Source: Kiritimatiellia bacterium (GTDB lineage: Bacteria; Verrucomicrobiota; Kiritimatiellia; RFP12; UBA1067). Taken from it: a DNA stretch of 9,116 bases. How positions within the stretch are numbered: position 1 is the first letter of the stretch; every line of letters starts with the position of its first letter. The DNA lies in assembly GCA_017521065.1 (NCBI GenBank), contig JAFXEA010000476.1, positions 1 to 9,116 on the forward strand, given 5' to 3'. Shown in pieces: positions 1 to 5,672 of the stretch. Position numbers and translations under genes: made by a program. The notes under the pieces are model-generated. The model ran no database searches and was not told the DNA's origin. It saw only the letters and a program-made list of their open reading frames with translations.

Positions 1-212
1 CATGCATACGCCTGATGCCCCACATCCCACAGCACCTTGTCCCTTGGAGGATCGAAAGTGCGAAGAAGCGCAATGGTGAGCTCCACAGTCCCAAGGGATG
101 CCGCGAGATGTCCGCCATTTTTCGAGACGGCGCACAATATCTTCTCTCGAACGTTCTCCGCCAAGACGGCAAGCTGCGCTTCCGGCATGGACTTCACATC
201 ATCGGGCATCAT
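1..212 (-). CDS. dxs: 1-deoxy-D-xylulose-5-phosphate synthase, N-terminal part (cut by window edge)
   Basis: Partial gene: 70 codons from the start, then the window ends. DXS condenses pyruvate and glyceraldehyde 3-phosphate, using thiamine diphosphate, in the first step of the MEP isoprenoid pathway in the cytoplasm. The translation shows the DXS N-terminus: GGHLAASLGTVELTIALL at residues 33-50, with the conserved active-site-type His35, and then DKVLWDVGHQAYA at 58-70 with the second conserved His66. The start is an ATG at 212-210, directly followed by a second ATG. It overlaps the uppS TGA in an ATGA arrangement, and GGAGG at 226-222 lies 9 bases upstream inside uppS, so the two are probably translationally coupled. 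The alternative start at 209 is in the same frame. Family identity is confident; integrity of the rest cannot be judged. Confidence 0.93.
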   Translation of the reverse strand, partial: MMPDDVKSMPEAQLAVLAENVREKILCAVSKNGGHLAASLGTVELTIALLRTFDPPRDKVLWDVGHQAYA

Positions 213-919
213 TTAAAACGCCCTCCCATGCGTCTTTCACGCCCAGAAAACGACTCCAAAGCCGCCTCAAACTCATCCTTGCCGAAATCCGGCCATAAGA
301 TACCGGTCTTCCAGAATTCGGAATACGCGCTTTCCCAAAGCAGGAAGTTCGACAGACGGAATTCGCCCGAAGTACGTATTATGAGATCGGGATCCGGGAC
401 ATCCGGTGCGTATAGGTAACGACGAAACACCTCATCAGATGGGGCGGTGGACGCCTCAACCCTGCCATCCAGCACATCCTGCGCATAGCGCTTCACCGCA
501 TCTGCAATCTCGGCGCGGCCGCCGTAGGATACCGCCACCTGAAGGTTCAATCCGTCACACTGTGCAGTCCGCTTCTCCGCCGAAGCAATCTGCCGTTGAA
601 GTGGAGCGGGAAGATCCTCCTTGCGCCCAATCACCCTTACGCGTACGTTTGATTTTACGAAAAGCCCGACCTTAGTGCGCAACAGAAGCCCCATTAGCTT
701 CATCAGTCCATCGACCTCTTCCGCAGAGCGCTTCCAGTTCTCGGTGGAGAACGCATAAAGCGTGAGAAACTCCACGCCGGACTCCTTGCACCAGTCGATG
801 ACCTCAAGCACCTTTTTGGCTCCGGCGCGATGCCCTTCCAGACGGATTTTTCCGCGCGAAACGGCCCAACGACCGTTGCCATCCATGATGATGGCCACAT
901 GTCTCGGCGGCATTTTCAC
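209..919 (-). CDS. uppS: Undecaprenyl diphosphate synthase (cis-prenyltransferase)
   Basis: Cytosolic/membrane-associated cis-prenyltransferase that extends farnesyl diphosphate with isopentenyl diphosphate to make the C55 lipid carrier used for peptidoglycan and other envelope polymers. Visible family motifs are HVAIIMDGNGRWA at the N-terminus (catalytic Asp in MDGN), LTLYAFSTENWKR, LNLQVAVSYGGRAEIADA, DPDLIIRTSGEFRLSNFLLW and the C-terminal GRERRMGGRF. The frame is open up to an ATG at 946, but that ATG has no Shine-Dalgarno and sits about 10 bases from the predicted transcription start. AGGAGG at 931-926 lies inside this extension, 6 bases before GTG (919) and 12 before ATG (913). I therefore place the start at GTG 919 (236 aa), with ATG 913 (234 aa) as the alternative. 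The stop overlaps the dxs start by four bases. UppS uses the products of the pathway that DXS begins, so the pairing makes sense. Confidence 0.93.
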   Translation of the reverse strand: MKMPPRHVAIIMDGNGRWAVSRGKIRLEGHRAGAKKVLEVIDWCKESGVEFLTLYAFSTENWKRSAEEVDGLMKLMGLLLRTKVGLFVKSNVRVRVIGRKEDLPAPLQRQIASAEKRTAQCDGLNLQVAVSYGGRAEIADAVKRYAQDVLDGRVEASTAPSDEVFRRYLYAPDVPDPDLIIRTSGEFRLSNFLLWESAYSEFWKTGILWPDFGKDEFEAALESFSGRERRMGGRFK

Positions 920-925
920 ACACAA

Positions 926-931
926 CCTCCT
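926..931 (-). promoter_or_regulatory. Ribosome binding site AGGAGG that decides the uppS start
   Basis: A perfect AGGAGG on the minus strand, 6 bases ahead of GTG at 919 and 12 ahead of ATG at 913. It lies inside the open frame that begins at 946, so the longer start is unlikely. Confidence 0.75.
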
Positions 932-963
932 GTCTGGAGAAAACATTTCATAATTGGTTGGAT

Positions 964-972
964 ATTATAGCA
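964..972 (-). promoter_or_regulatory. Extended -10 promoter for uppS-dxs
   Basis: Minus strand reads TGC followed by TATAAT (969-964), that is, an extended -10 (TGn) with a consensus hexamer. No good -35 is present: about 17 bases upstream is TAGTCT. Transcription would start near 957, giving a roughly 40-base leader to the GTG start at 919 and almost no leader to the ATG at 946. The position after the pgk terminator region makes uppS-dxs its own transcription unit. Confidence 0.6.
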
Positions 973-1009
973 CATATCTCAACCAGAGACTATTTGGGTA
1001 ATATCGCTT

Positions 1010-1027
1010 GTGATAAAAATTTTACAC
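1010..1027. other. AT-rich dyad upstream of the uppS promoter
   Basis: GTG(A)TAAAA and TTTTACAC form an 18-base inverted repeat with one unpaired A and essentially no loop. It lies about 40 bases upstream of the uppS -10 element. It could be a UP-element-like AT tract, an operator, or chance in an AT-rich spacer. Nothing else in the sequence decides between these. Confidence 0.25.
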
Positions 1028-1050
1028 CGCAACACTTTCGACAAGAATCA

Positions 1051-1093
1051 CGAAAGCAAGAGAGCCGCACTGCTGTGCGACCCTCTTGTTTCG
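1051..1093 (-). terminator. Long imperfect hairpin between pgk and uppS
   Basis: CGAAA pairs with TTTCG, CAAGAG with CTCTTG, and CGCAC with GTGCG around a TGCT loop. There is one bulged base and a 3x3 internal loop. On the minus strand it is followed by a CT-rich stretch but no true T-run, so it may be a back-up or Rho-assisted terminator or an mRNA 3'-end stabiliser for the rpsT-pgk message. The strand assignment follows from the only transcription unit reading into it. Confidence 0.5.
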
Positions 1094-1096
1094 GTT

Positions 1097-1133
1097 AAAA
1101 AGTGCCGATCAATAACGAAGGCACCTATTGATC
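1097..1133 (-). terminator. Compact, possibly pseudoknotted, intrinsic terminator right after pgk
   Basis: Directly after the pgk TAA the minus strand reads GATCAATA, GGTGCC, TTCGT, TATTGATC, GGCAC, TTTTT. GATCAATA and TATTGATC pair perfectly (8 bp). The GGTGCC in their loop can also pair with the GGCACT that lies immediately after, and the T-run follows at once. The GGTGCC/GGCACT stem plus T5 has intrinsic-terminator geometry. The two stems can either alternate or coexist as an H-type pseudoknot. Base pairing is seen; the terminator role is inferred from position. Confidence 0.6.
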
Positions 1134-2426
1134 TTACTTGTCGTCAAGTGCAGCAACGCCGGGAAGCACCTTGCCTTCGAGGAACTCGAGGGATGCGCCA
1201 CCGCCGGTGGAGATATGCGTCATCTCAGCGGCCTTGCCGCTCTTCTTCACCGCGCTGACGGAATCGCCGCCGCCGATGATCGAAATGCCGCCGTTGGCCT
1301 TGACTGTGGCAACAGCTTCGCACACGCCGAACGTACCCTTGGCGAGCGGAGCGAACTCGAAGCAGCCCATGGGACCGTTCCAGACAACCGTCTTGGCGCT
1401 CTTGATCGCATCAGCGAAAAGCTCGACGGACTTAGGCCCGATATCAAGCCCCATCCAGCCATCTTCGATATCTCCTTCGTTGACCTTCGTCTGGATATCG
1501 GAGGCATCCTTCTCAGCCGGAAACTTGTCGGCAATCACGTCATCGACAGGGAGAAGAAGCTTCACACCCTTAGACTGAGCCATCTCAAGCATCTCCTTGG
1601 CGTAAGGGATCTGGTCATCCTCGCAGAGCGAGTTGCCGATCTTCTGCCCCTGGGCCTTCTTGAAGGTGTAGGCCATGCCGCCGGCGACGATGAGGGTATC
1701 AACCTTGTTGAGAAGGTTCTTGATGACCTTGAGCTTGTCGGACACCTTGGCGCCGCCGAGAATCGCCACGAACGGACGGACAGGGTTCTCAACGGCCTCG
1801 CCGAGGAACTTGAGCTCCTTTTCGAGGAGGAAGCCGGAAACCGCAGGACGCAGATAGTCGGCAACAACAGCCGTGGAAGCGTGGGCGCGGTGAGCCGTAC
1901 CGAACGCATCGTTGGCGTACACATCGCCATAGGAGGCGAGCTTCTTAGCCATCTCAGCGCGCTTTTCCTTGAGCTCGGCCTTCTTGGCCTGAAACTCCTC
2001 TTCGGTGAGGTGGATGCCCTTCTTCTCGTCATCCTTCTTCACCTTGCCGTCCTCCGCCTTGTAGAAGCGGGTGTTTTCAAGCAGGCAGACATCGCCAGGC
2101 TTGAGAGCGGCGACGACATCATCAGCCGCCATGCAGTCGGGCGCGAACGCGACAGGCTTGCCAAGGCACGTTGCGAGGTGCTCAGCGACAGGCTTGAGGG
2201 AGAACTCTGCCTCGTAGCCCTTGCCCTTCGGACGGCCGAGGTGGCTCATAAGCACGAGAGAAGCGCCCTGCTCCAGCACGTACTTGATGGACGGCAACGC
2301 GGCCTGAACGCGCGTATCGTCGGTAATCTTCCCCGAACCGTCCTTTGCCATAGGCACATTGAAATCGACGCGCATAACAACGCGCTTGCCATTGAGATCG
2401 ATATCCCTCAGCGTCTTCTTCGCCAT
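1134..2426 (-). CDS. pgk: Phosphoglycerate kinase with a charged insertion
   Basis: Cytosolic glycolytic kinase that moves the acyl phosphate of 1,3-bisphosphoglycerate to ADP. N-domain substrate motifs are VVMRVDFNVP (16-25), MSHLGRPKGKG (60-70), LLENTRF (115-121) and NDAFGTAHRAHAS (172-184). The C-domain nucleotide motifs are ILGGAKVSDK (222-231), VDTLIVAGGMAYTF (242-255), WMGLDIGP (324-331), VVWNGPMGCFE (347-357), IIGGGDS (383-389) and HISTGGGASLEFLEG (404-418). At 430 aa it is about 30 residues longer than usual bacterial PGKs. The excess is a Lys/Glu-rich stretch at about 123-164 between ENTRF and NDAF, where eukaryotic enzymes also have a longer loop. AGGAG lies 8 bases before the ATG. 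The gene starts 18 bases after the rpsT stop, so it is very probably cotranscribed with rpsT, and it ends at a TAA followed directly by the terminator structure. Confidence 0.98.
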   Translation of the reverse strand: MAKKTLRDIDLNGKRVVMRVDFNVPMAKDGSGKITDDTRVQAALPSIKYVLEQGASLVLMSHLGRPKGKGYEAEFSLKPVAEHLATCLGKPVAFAPDCMAADDVVAALKPGDVCLLENTRFYKAEDGKVKKDDEKKGIHLTEEEFQAKKAELKEKRAEMAKKLASYGDVYANDAFGTAHRAHASTAVVADYLRPAVSGFLLEKELKFLGEAVENPVRPFVAILGGAKVSDKLKVIKNLLNKVDTLIVAGGMAYTFKKAQGQKIGNSLCEDDQIPYAKEMLEMAQSKGVKLLLPVDDVIADKFPAEKDASDIQTKVNEGDIEDGWMGLDIGPKSVELFADAIKSAKTVVWNGPMGCFEFAPLAKGTFGVCEAVATVKANGGISIIGGGDSVSAVKKSGKAAEMTHISTGGGASLEFLEGKVLPGVAALDDK

Positions 2427-2444
2427 GACTGCAACTCCTGAAAT

Positions 2445-2732
2445 TTACTTTTCTTCCTTTGCTTCCATCTTGTTCAGCTTGAGCTGAGCGCGGGACTTGC
2501 GGCGGCTGGCAGCGTTCTTCGTGATGACGCCTTTCTTGACAGCCTTGTCGAGTCCGCTCACGAACTCCTTGAACTTCTTCTCAGCATCTTCCTTCTTGCC
2601 TGCATCTGCAGCCTTGAAGAGCTTCTTGTGATCGTCGTGAAGACGGGTCTTCACAGACGAATTGCGCTTGTTCGCCTTAGCATTCTGACGGTCGCGTTTA
2701 CGGGCGGCACGGCCGCCTTTGATATTGGCCAT
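2445..2732 (-). CDS. rpsT: 30S ribosomal protein bS20
   Basis: Small basic protein that binds 16S rRNA in the body of the 30S subunit. The 95-residue product starts MANIKGGRAARKRDRQNAKAN and has the S20 signatures: Lys/Arg-rich helices throughout, a middle segment AADAGKKEDAEKKFKEF, and the conserved KGVITKNAASRRKSR (68-82) before a short C-terminal tail KMEAKEEK. Length is slightly above the usual 85-90. AGGAGA lies 8 bases before the ATG. It is the first gene of the rpsT-pgk unit and has its own promoter at 2773-2801. The stop is TAA. Pairing with pgk couples a ribosomal and a glycolytic gene, both growth-rate-linked. Confidence 0.97.
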   Translation of the reverse strand: MANIKGGRAARKRDRQNAKANKRNSSVKTRLHDDHKKLFKAADAGKKEDAEKKFKEFVSGLDKAVKKGVITKNAASRRKSRAQLKLNKMEAKEEK

Positions 2733-2772
2733 TATTAATTTCTCCTGATTTCCTTAAAGAAAACAAGTGCGT

Positions 2773-2801
2773 ATTTTATCAAAATTCCCTATTGACTTCA
2801 A
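2773..2801 (-). promoter_or_regulatory. Promoter of rpsT-pgk
   Basis: Minus strand -35 TTGAAG (2801-2796), a 17-base spacer, and -10 TAAAAT (2778-2773). Transcription would start near 2766, giving a leader of about 35 bases that includes the AGGAGA. The discriminator right after the -10 is ACGCAC. Its -35 shares two bases with the -35 of the oppositely directed tRNA promoter. Confidence 0.65.
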
Positions 2802-2820
2802 GACCTGAATTTCGTATAAT
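2792..2820 (+). promoter_or_regulatory. Promoter of tRNA-Thr
   Basis: Plus strand -35 TTGACT (2792-2797), exactly 17 bases, and consensus -10 TATAAT (2815-2820). The following discriminator GTGCGC is G+C-rich, as is common at stringently controlled stable-RNA promoters. The predicted start near 2827 leaves a short leader before the tRNA at 2841. This is the best sigma70-like promoter in the window. Confidence 0.8.
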
Positions 2821-2840
2821 GTGCGCTGTTTTTTAACCAA

Positions 2841-2916
2841 GCCAGGTTAGCACAGCTGGTAGTGCGACTCATTCGTAATGAGTAGGTCGGGGGTTCGAAT
2901 CCCTTACCTGGCTCCA
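2841..2916 (+). tRNA. tRNA-Thr, anticodon CGT
   Basis: A complete 76-base cloverleaf. The acceptor stem is GCCAGGT/ACCTGGC, the D-stem GCAC/GTGC has a GG-containing loop, and the anticodon stem ACTCA/TGAGT carries loop TTCGTAA (anticodon CGT, reads ACG). The variable loop is AGGTC, and the T-arm has the standard TTCGAAT loop. CCA is encoded. Thr identity fits the anticodon, with G35, U36 and G1-C72, C2-G71 present. Two points are slightly unusual: the T-stem has two G-U pairs next to the acceptor, and the discriminator base is T, where E. coli tRNA-Thr has A. It is the only plus-strand gene here. Confidence 0.96.
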
Positions 2917-2918
2917 TC

Positions 2919-2980
2919 AAAAATGCATTTCACCCGATAAGACACAGGGTCGAATGCATTTTTCGTTTTCTGACCCTTTT
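2919..2980. terminator. Bidirectional hairpin terminator between tRNA-Thr and the DUF2400 gene
   Basis: AAAAATGCATT (2919-2929) pairs perfectly with AATGCATTTTT (2953-2963), and ACCC pairs with GGGT further in. The flanking A and T runs let it serve transcripts from both sides: the tRNA (+) and the alaS-DUF2400 unit (-). In addition GGGTC (2947-2951) can pair with GACCC (2972-2976), which is followed by TTTT, giving a second, competing terminator stem on the plus strand. Confidence 0.8.
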
Positions 2981-3031
2981 CTTGTCTTCCCTTAAAACCC
3001 TTGATAGGATGCACGAACAGTCACGGAATCA

Positions 3032-3814
3032 TCAAGGATAAAACGTTGATTCACATAGTCCACCTGCCGAATTTAGGTTCACACCATAACCAAAGAGGGC
3101 AAAGTCACCTTTGAGCGGATCGTCAGGAAAGACCTCTGCAAGAGTTGCCGTAAGACGGCGGGCCGCACTCATCGATGCTGAGGAACTTTCAAGTAATCCC
3201 AACCTCATAGACTGCTGAACCACATGGGTATCAAGCGGCATGATGAGCGTTCGCCTGTCGATGAAATCAGACCAGAGCCCGATATCTACCGGCGAATTGT
3301 CGCGCACCATCCACCGCAGAAACATGCACACGCGCTTGCAGGCGGACTGCGCGTTTTTGGGAACGACAGACTCCGTCCCCGCCGACGCAAAATACCGGCA
3401 GATGGCATCGACCGCCGCGTATCCGTCACCAGCCGCCTCACGTTTCACGTACTCGCCAAGCGTACCAGATTCGTCAAGTAACGCACGGTAGGCTTTAAGG
3501 AATCCGTGCATGTGCCCATGGGTGAAAAAGCGGTAGAAGCAATCTTTGCATCCACACCGGAAATCACGCTCGAAAAGTCCGTTGCGCACCCATCCGTCGA
3601 CATCGCCCTTTGCGCAGTCAAGAAGACACTGTATCTTCGGCAGGAACTGTTTTCTGCTTCCGAAGCTCAGGCAGGACGCAAGGAACGCCATCGCTTCGCG
3701 GTTTGCCGCCCCCTCCACCTGATGCATGAACCACGACGGATCTCCGTTCAGCAAATCCGTCGTTTCGTAACGGGCGGCGTACCGCCTCAACAGTCTTTTT
3801 ATCGCGGCGTCCAC
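3032..3814 (-). CDS. DUF2400 / TIGR02757 family protein, possible HhH-GPD glycosylase relative
   Basis: A 260-residue protein of a conserved but uncharacterised family. It is recognised by the order of its motifs: an N-terminal AMAFLASCLSFGSRKQFLPK (41-60), KRVCMFLRWMVRD (160-172) with VDIGLW, LIMPLDTHVVQQSMRLGLL (190-208), and a closing DDPLKGDFALFGYGV (231-245). The PLDTHV-x5-RLGL stretch looks like the segment of endonuclease III-type glycosylases that holds the catalytic Asp, here Asp195. No clear helix-hairpin-helix Lys and no C-terminal 4Fe-4S Cys set are seen. An unusual CGCKDC sits at 87-92. The frame stays open back into alaS, but similarity begins near IKRLLRRY, so I use the GTG at 3814, one base after the alaS stop, without a strong Shine-Dalgarno; reinitiation is likely. 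The stop is TGA. Family call is good; biochemical role is unknown. Confidence 0.83.
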   Translation of the reverse strand: MDAAIKRLLRRYAARYETTDLLNGDPSWFMHQVEGAANREAMAFLASCLSFGSRKQFLPKIQCLLDCAKGDVDGWVRNGLFERDFRCGCKDCFYRFFTHGHMHGFLKAYRALLDESGTLGEYVKREAAGDGYAAVDAICRYFASAGTESVVPKNAQSACKRVCMFLRWMVRDNSPVDIGLWSDFIDRRTLIMPLDTHVVQQSMRLGLLESSSASMSAARRLTATLAEVFPDDPLKGDFALFGYGVNLNSAGGLCESTFYP

Positions 3815-3815
3815 C

Positions 3816-5636
3816 TTACATGTTGCCGATGACGGCCTTGATGCGGCGCACGCCTGCGGAGGAGGACTGCTCCTTCTGAATTTTGAAGCTGCCAAGCTCC
3901 TTCGTGTTTTCAACGTGAGGTCCGCAGCAGATCTCCTTCGAAACCTCACCAATGGAGTAGAGCGAAACCTGTTCGCCATACTTGGCGCCAAAAAGCGCGA
4001 CGGCGCCTTCGGCCTTCGCCTCCTCGACTGTGGTGAGCTTCTTGGTGACGTCGATGCCCTGCTCGATCCACCCGTTCACGAGCTTTTCAACTTCGGCGAT
4101 CTGGGCGTCGGTCATCTTTTCGGGCCATGTGAAGTCGAAGCGCAGACGCTCCGCCGTAATGTTGGATCCCTTCTGGTTGGCGGTGGGGCCAAGCACCTTG
4201 TGGAGTGCGGCGTGCAGGAGGTGCGTGGCGGTGTGCATACGCGTTACAACCTCGGAGTTGTCCTGAAGTCCAGCCTTGAACGAACCGGCGGACGTCGTGC
4301 GGGAAAGCTCCTGATGCTTGCGGTTCGCCTCCTCGAATCCGGCGACATCGACCTCCAGCCCCTGTTCCTTGGCGAGCTCGAGCGTCATTTCAAGCGGATA
4401 CCCGAACGTGTCGTAGAGCTTGAACGCCGTCTTGCCGGAAATCTGCGTCTGATTGTGCGCCTTGAGCTGCTCTGCGACCTTTGCGAACATCGCAGCGCCC
4501 TTGTCGAGCGTCTGGTTGAAGCGGTTCTCCTCCGCTTCGAGATCGCTTTTGCACGTGGCAAGATTCTCGGCGAGCTCGGGATAGACGTGCTTGTACTTCT
4601 CGCAGATCACCTCGGCAAGCTTGACGGTGAAGCCCGGCGCGATTCCCAAGAAGCGGCTGTAGCGGACAGCGCGGCGGATAAGGCGGCGAAGAACATAGTT
4701 CGCACCGATATTGCCAGGCTTAACGCCACCCTTCGGATCGCAAAGAATGAATGTTGCGGTACGCATGTGGTCAGCGACGATGCGGCGAGACTTGAGCGCG
4801 AGTTCGGCATCTTCGGGCGTCACGGTCGAAAGTTCATCGATCTTAGCCATGATCGGCGCGAAAATCTCGGTGTCATAGACTGTTGCCGCTCCGGACATCA
4901 TGCAGATCGTACGCTCGACGCCCATGCCGGTATCGACATTGTGGCGGCCAAGAGGCTCGAACGCACCATCGGCGTTCTTGTTGTACTGCATGAACACATC
5001 GTTCCAGATTTCAATGAACTTGCCGCAATGGCAGCCGGGACGGCAGTCGGGGCCGCACTTCTCCTTGCCAGTGTCGATGAACATCTCGGTATCGGGGCCG
5101 CACGGACCTGTCGTACCGGCAGGACCCCACCAGTTGTCCTCGCGCGGCAGGCGATAGATGCGCTCATCAGGAATACCAAGAGATTTCCAGATTTCGACAG
5201 CTTCCTCGTCGGCAGGTATGTAGCCGCTCTCGCCTTCGACGCCCTCGCCCTTGAACACGGTCACAGAGAGCTGATCCGGCGAAAACCCGAGCTTGGTCGT
5301 GAGGAACTCATAGCTCCAGCTGATCGCCTCTTTCTTGAAGTAGTCGTTGAGCGACCAGTTGCCGAGCATCTCGAAGAACGTAAGGTGGGCGCTGTCGCCC
5401 ACAGCATCGATGTCACCGGTGCGGATGCATTTCTGGACGTCGGTAAGGCGCGTACCTGCGGGATGCTCCATTGCGCCCATAAGATACGGCACCAACGGAT
5501 GCATGCCGGCGGTCGTGAAAAGAACCGTAGGATCGTTCTCCGGAATAACCGATGCGCCCGGAATGCGCTTGTGTCCTTTGGACTCAAAAAACGAGAGATA
5601 CATCTCTCTCAACTCATCAGCAGTCAACTTGTTCAT
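3816..5636 (-). CDS. alaS: Alanine-tRNA ligase, short form ending after the editing domain
   Basis: Charges tRNA-Ala with alanine in the cytoplasm. Class II catalytic motifs are FEMLGNWSLNDYF (88-100, motif 2) and VDTGMGVERT (234-243, motif 3). The tRNA-recognition part includes FKLYDTFGYP (405-413). The editing domain carries HTATH (468-472) and CCGPH (570-574), the HxxxH and CxxxH zinc/active-site pair, and the protein ends SSSAGVRRIKAVIGNM. At 606 aa it lacks the DHHA1/C-Ala tail of usual bacterial AlaRS (about 870 aa). This is not a visible frameshift, because the next gene starts one base after the TAA. A Cys cluster (Cys194, 198, 202, 204) replaces the usual loop before EIWNDVFMQ. The start is ATG 5636 with AAAGG 6 bases upstream; an upstream ATG at 5675 would lie ahead of the predicted transcription start. 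Confidence 0.95.
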   Translation of the reverse strand: MNKLTADELREMYLSFFESKGHKRIPGASVIPENDPTVLFTTAGMHPLVPYLMGAMEHPAGTRLTDVQKCIRTGDIDAVGDSAHLTFFEMLGNWSLNDYFKKEAISWSYEFLTTKLGFSPDQLSVTVFKGEGVEGESGYIPADEEAVEIWKSLGIPDERIYRLPREDNWWGPAGTTGPCGPDTEMFIDTGKEKCGPDCRPGCHCGKFIEIWNDVFMQYNKNADGAFEPLGRHNVDTGMGVERTICMMSGAATVYDTEIFAPIMAKIDELSTVTPEDAELALKSRRIVADHMRTATFILCDPKGGVKPGNIGANYVLRRLIRRAVRYSRFLGIAPGFTVKLAEVICEKYKHVYPELAENLATCKSDLEAEENRFNQTLDKGAAMFAKVAEQLKAHNQTQISGKTAFKLYDTFGYPLEMTLELAKEQGLEVDVAGFEEANRKHQELSRTTSAGSFKAGLQDNSEVVTRMHTATHLLHAALHKVLGPTANQKGSNITAERLRFDFTWPEKMTDAQIAEVEKLVNGWIEQGIDVTKKLTTVEEAKAEGAVALFGAKYGEQVSLYSIGEVSKEICCGPHVENTKELGSFKIQKEQSSSAGVRRIKAVIGNM

Positions 5637-5663
5637 GTTATGCCTTTCAGAAAAAGAAGTGAA

Positions 5664-5672
5664 ATTATACCA
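5664..5672 (-). promoter_or_regulatory. Extended -10 promoter for alaS-DUF2400
   Basis: Minus strand TGG plus TATAAT (5669-5664), again an extended -10 with no convincing -35 (TGTGTG at 17 bases). It predicts a start near 5657 and a leader of about 20 bases with AAAGG before the ATG at 5636. A second TATAAT lies at 5697-5692 with a poor -35 and could be an additional start. Confidence 0.55.

Noticed and set aside
920..946. Upstream ATG at 946 as the uppS start
   Set aside because: It has no ribosome binding site, is about 10 bases from the predicted transcription start, and a perfect AGGAGG lies downstream of it.
1128..2441. Long open frame (about 437 codons) on the plus strand opposite pgk
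   Set aside because: It mirrors pgk almost exactly, has a Leu/Arg/Glu/His-rich composition typical of antisense shadows of G+C-biased codons, and matches no family I recognise. PGK on the other strand has every motif.
3815..3991. 59-residue N-terminal extension of the DUF2400 protein into alaS
   Set aside because: The extension is the alaS C-terminus read in another frame (Arg/Ser/Pro-rich) and similarity to the family starts only after the GTG at 3814.
3816..5636. Short alaS as a frameshifted or truncated pseudogene
   Set aside because: All catalytic and editing residues are present and the next gene starts one base after the stop with its own distinct family signature, leaving no remnant of a C-Ala domain.
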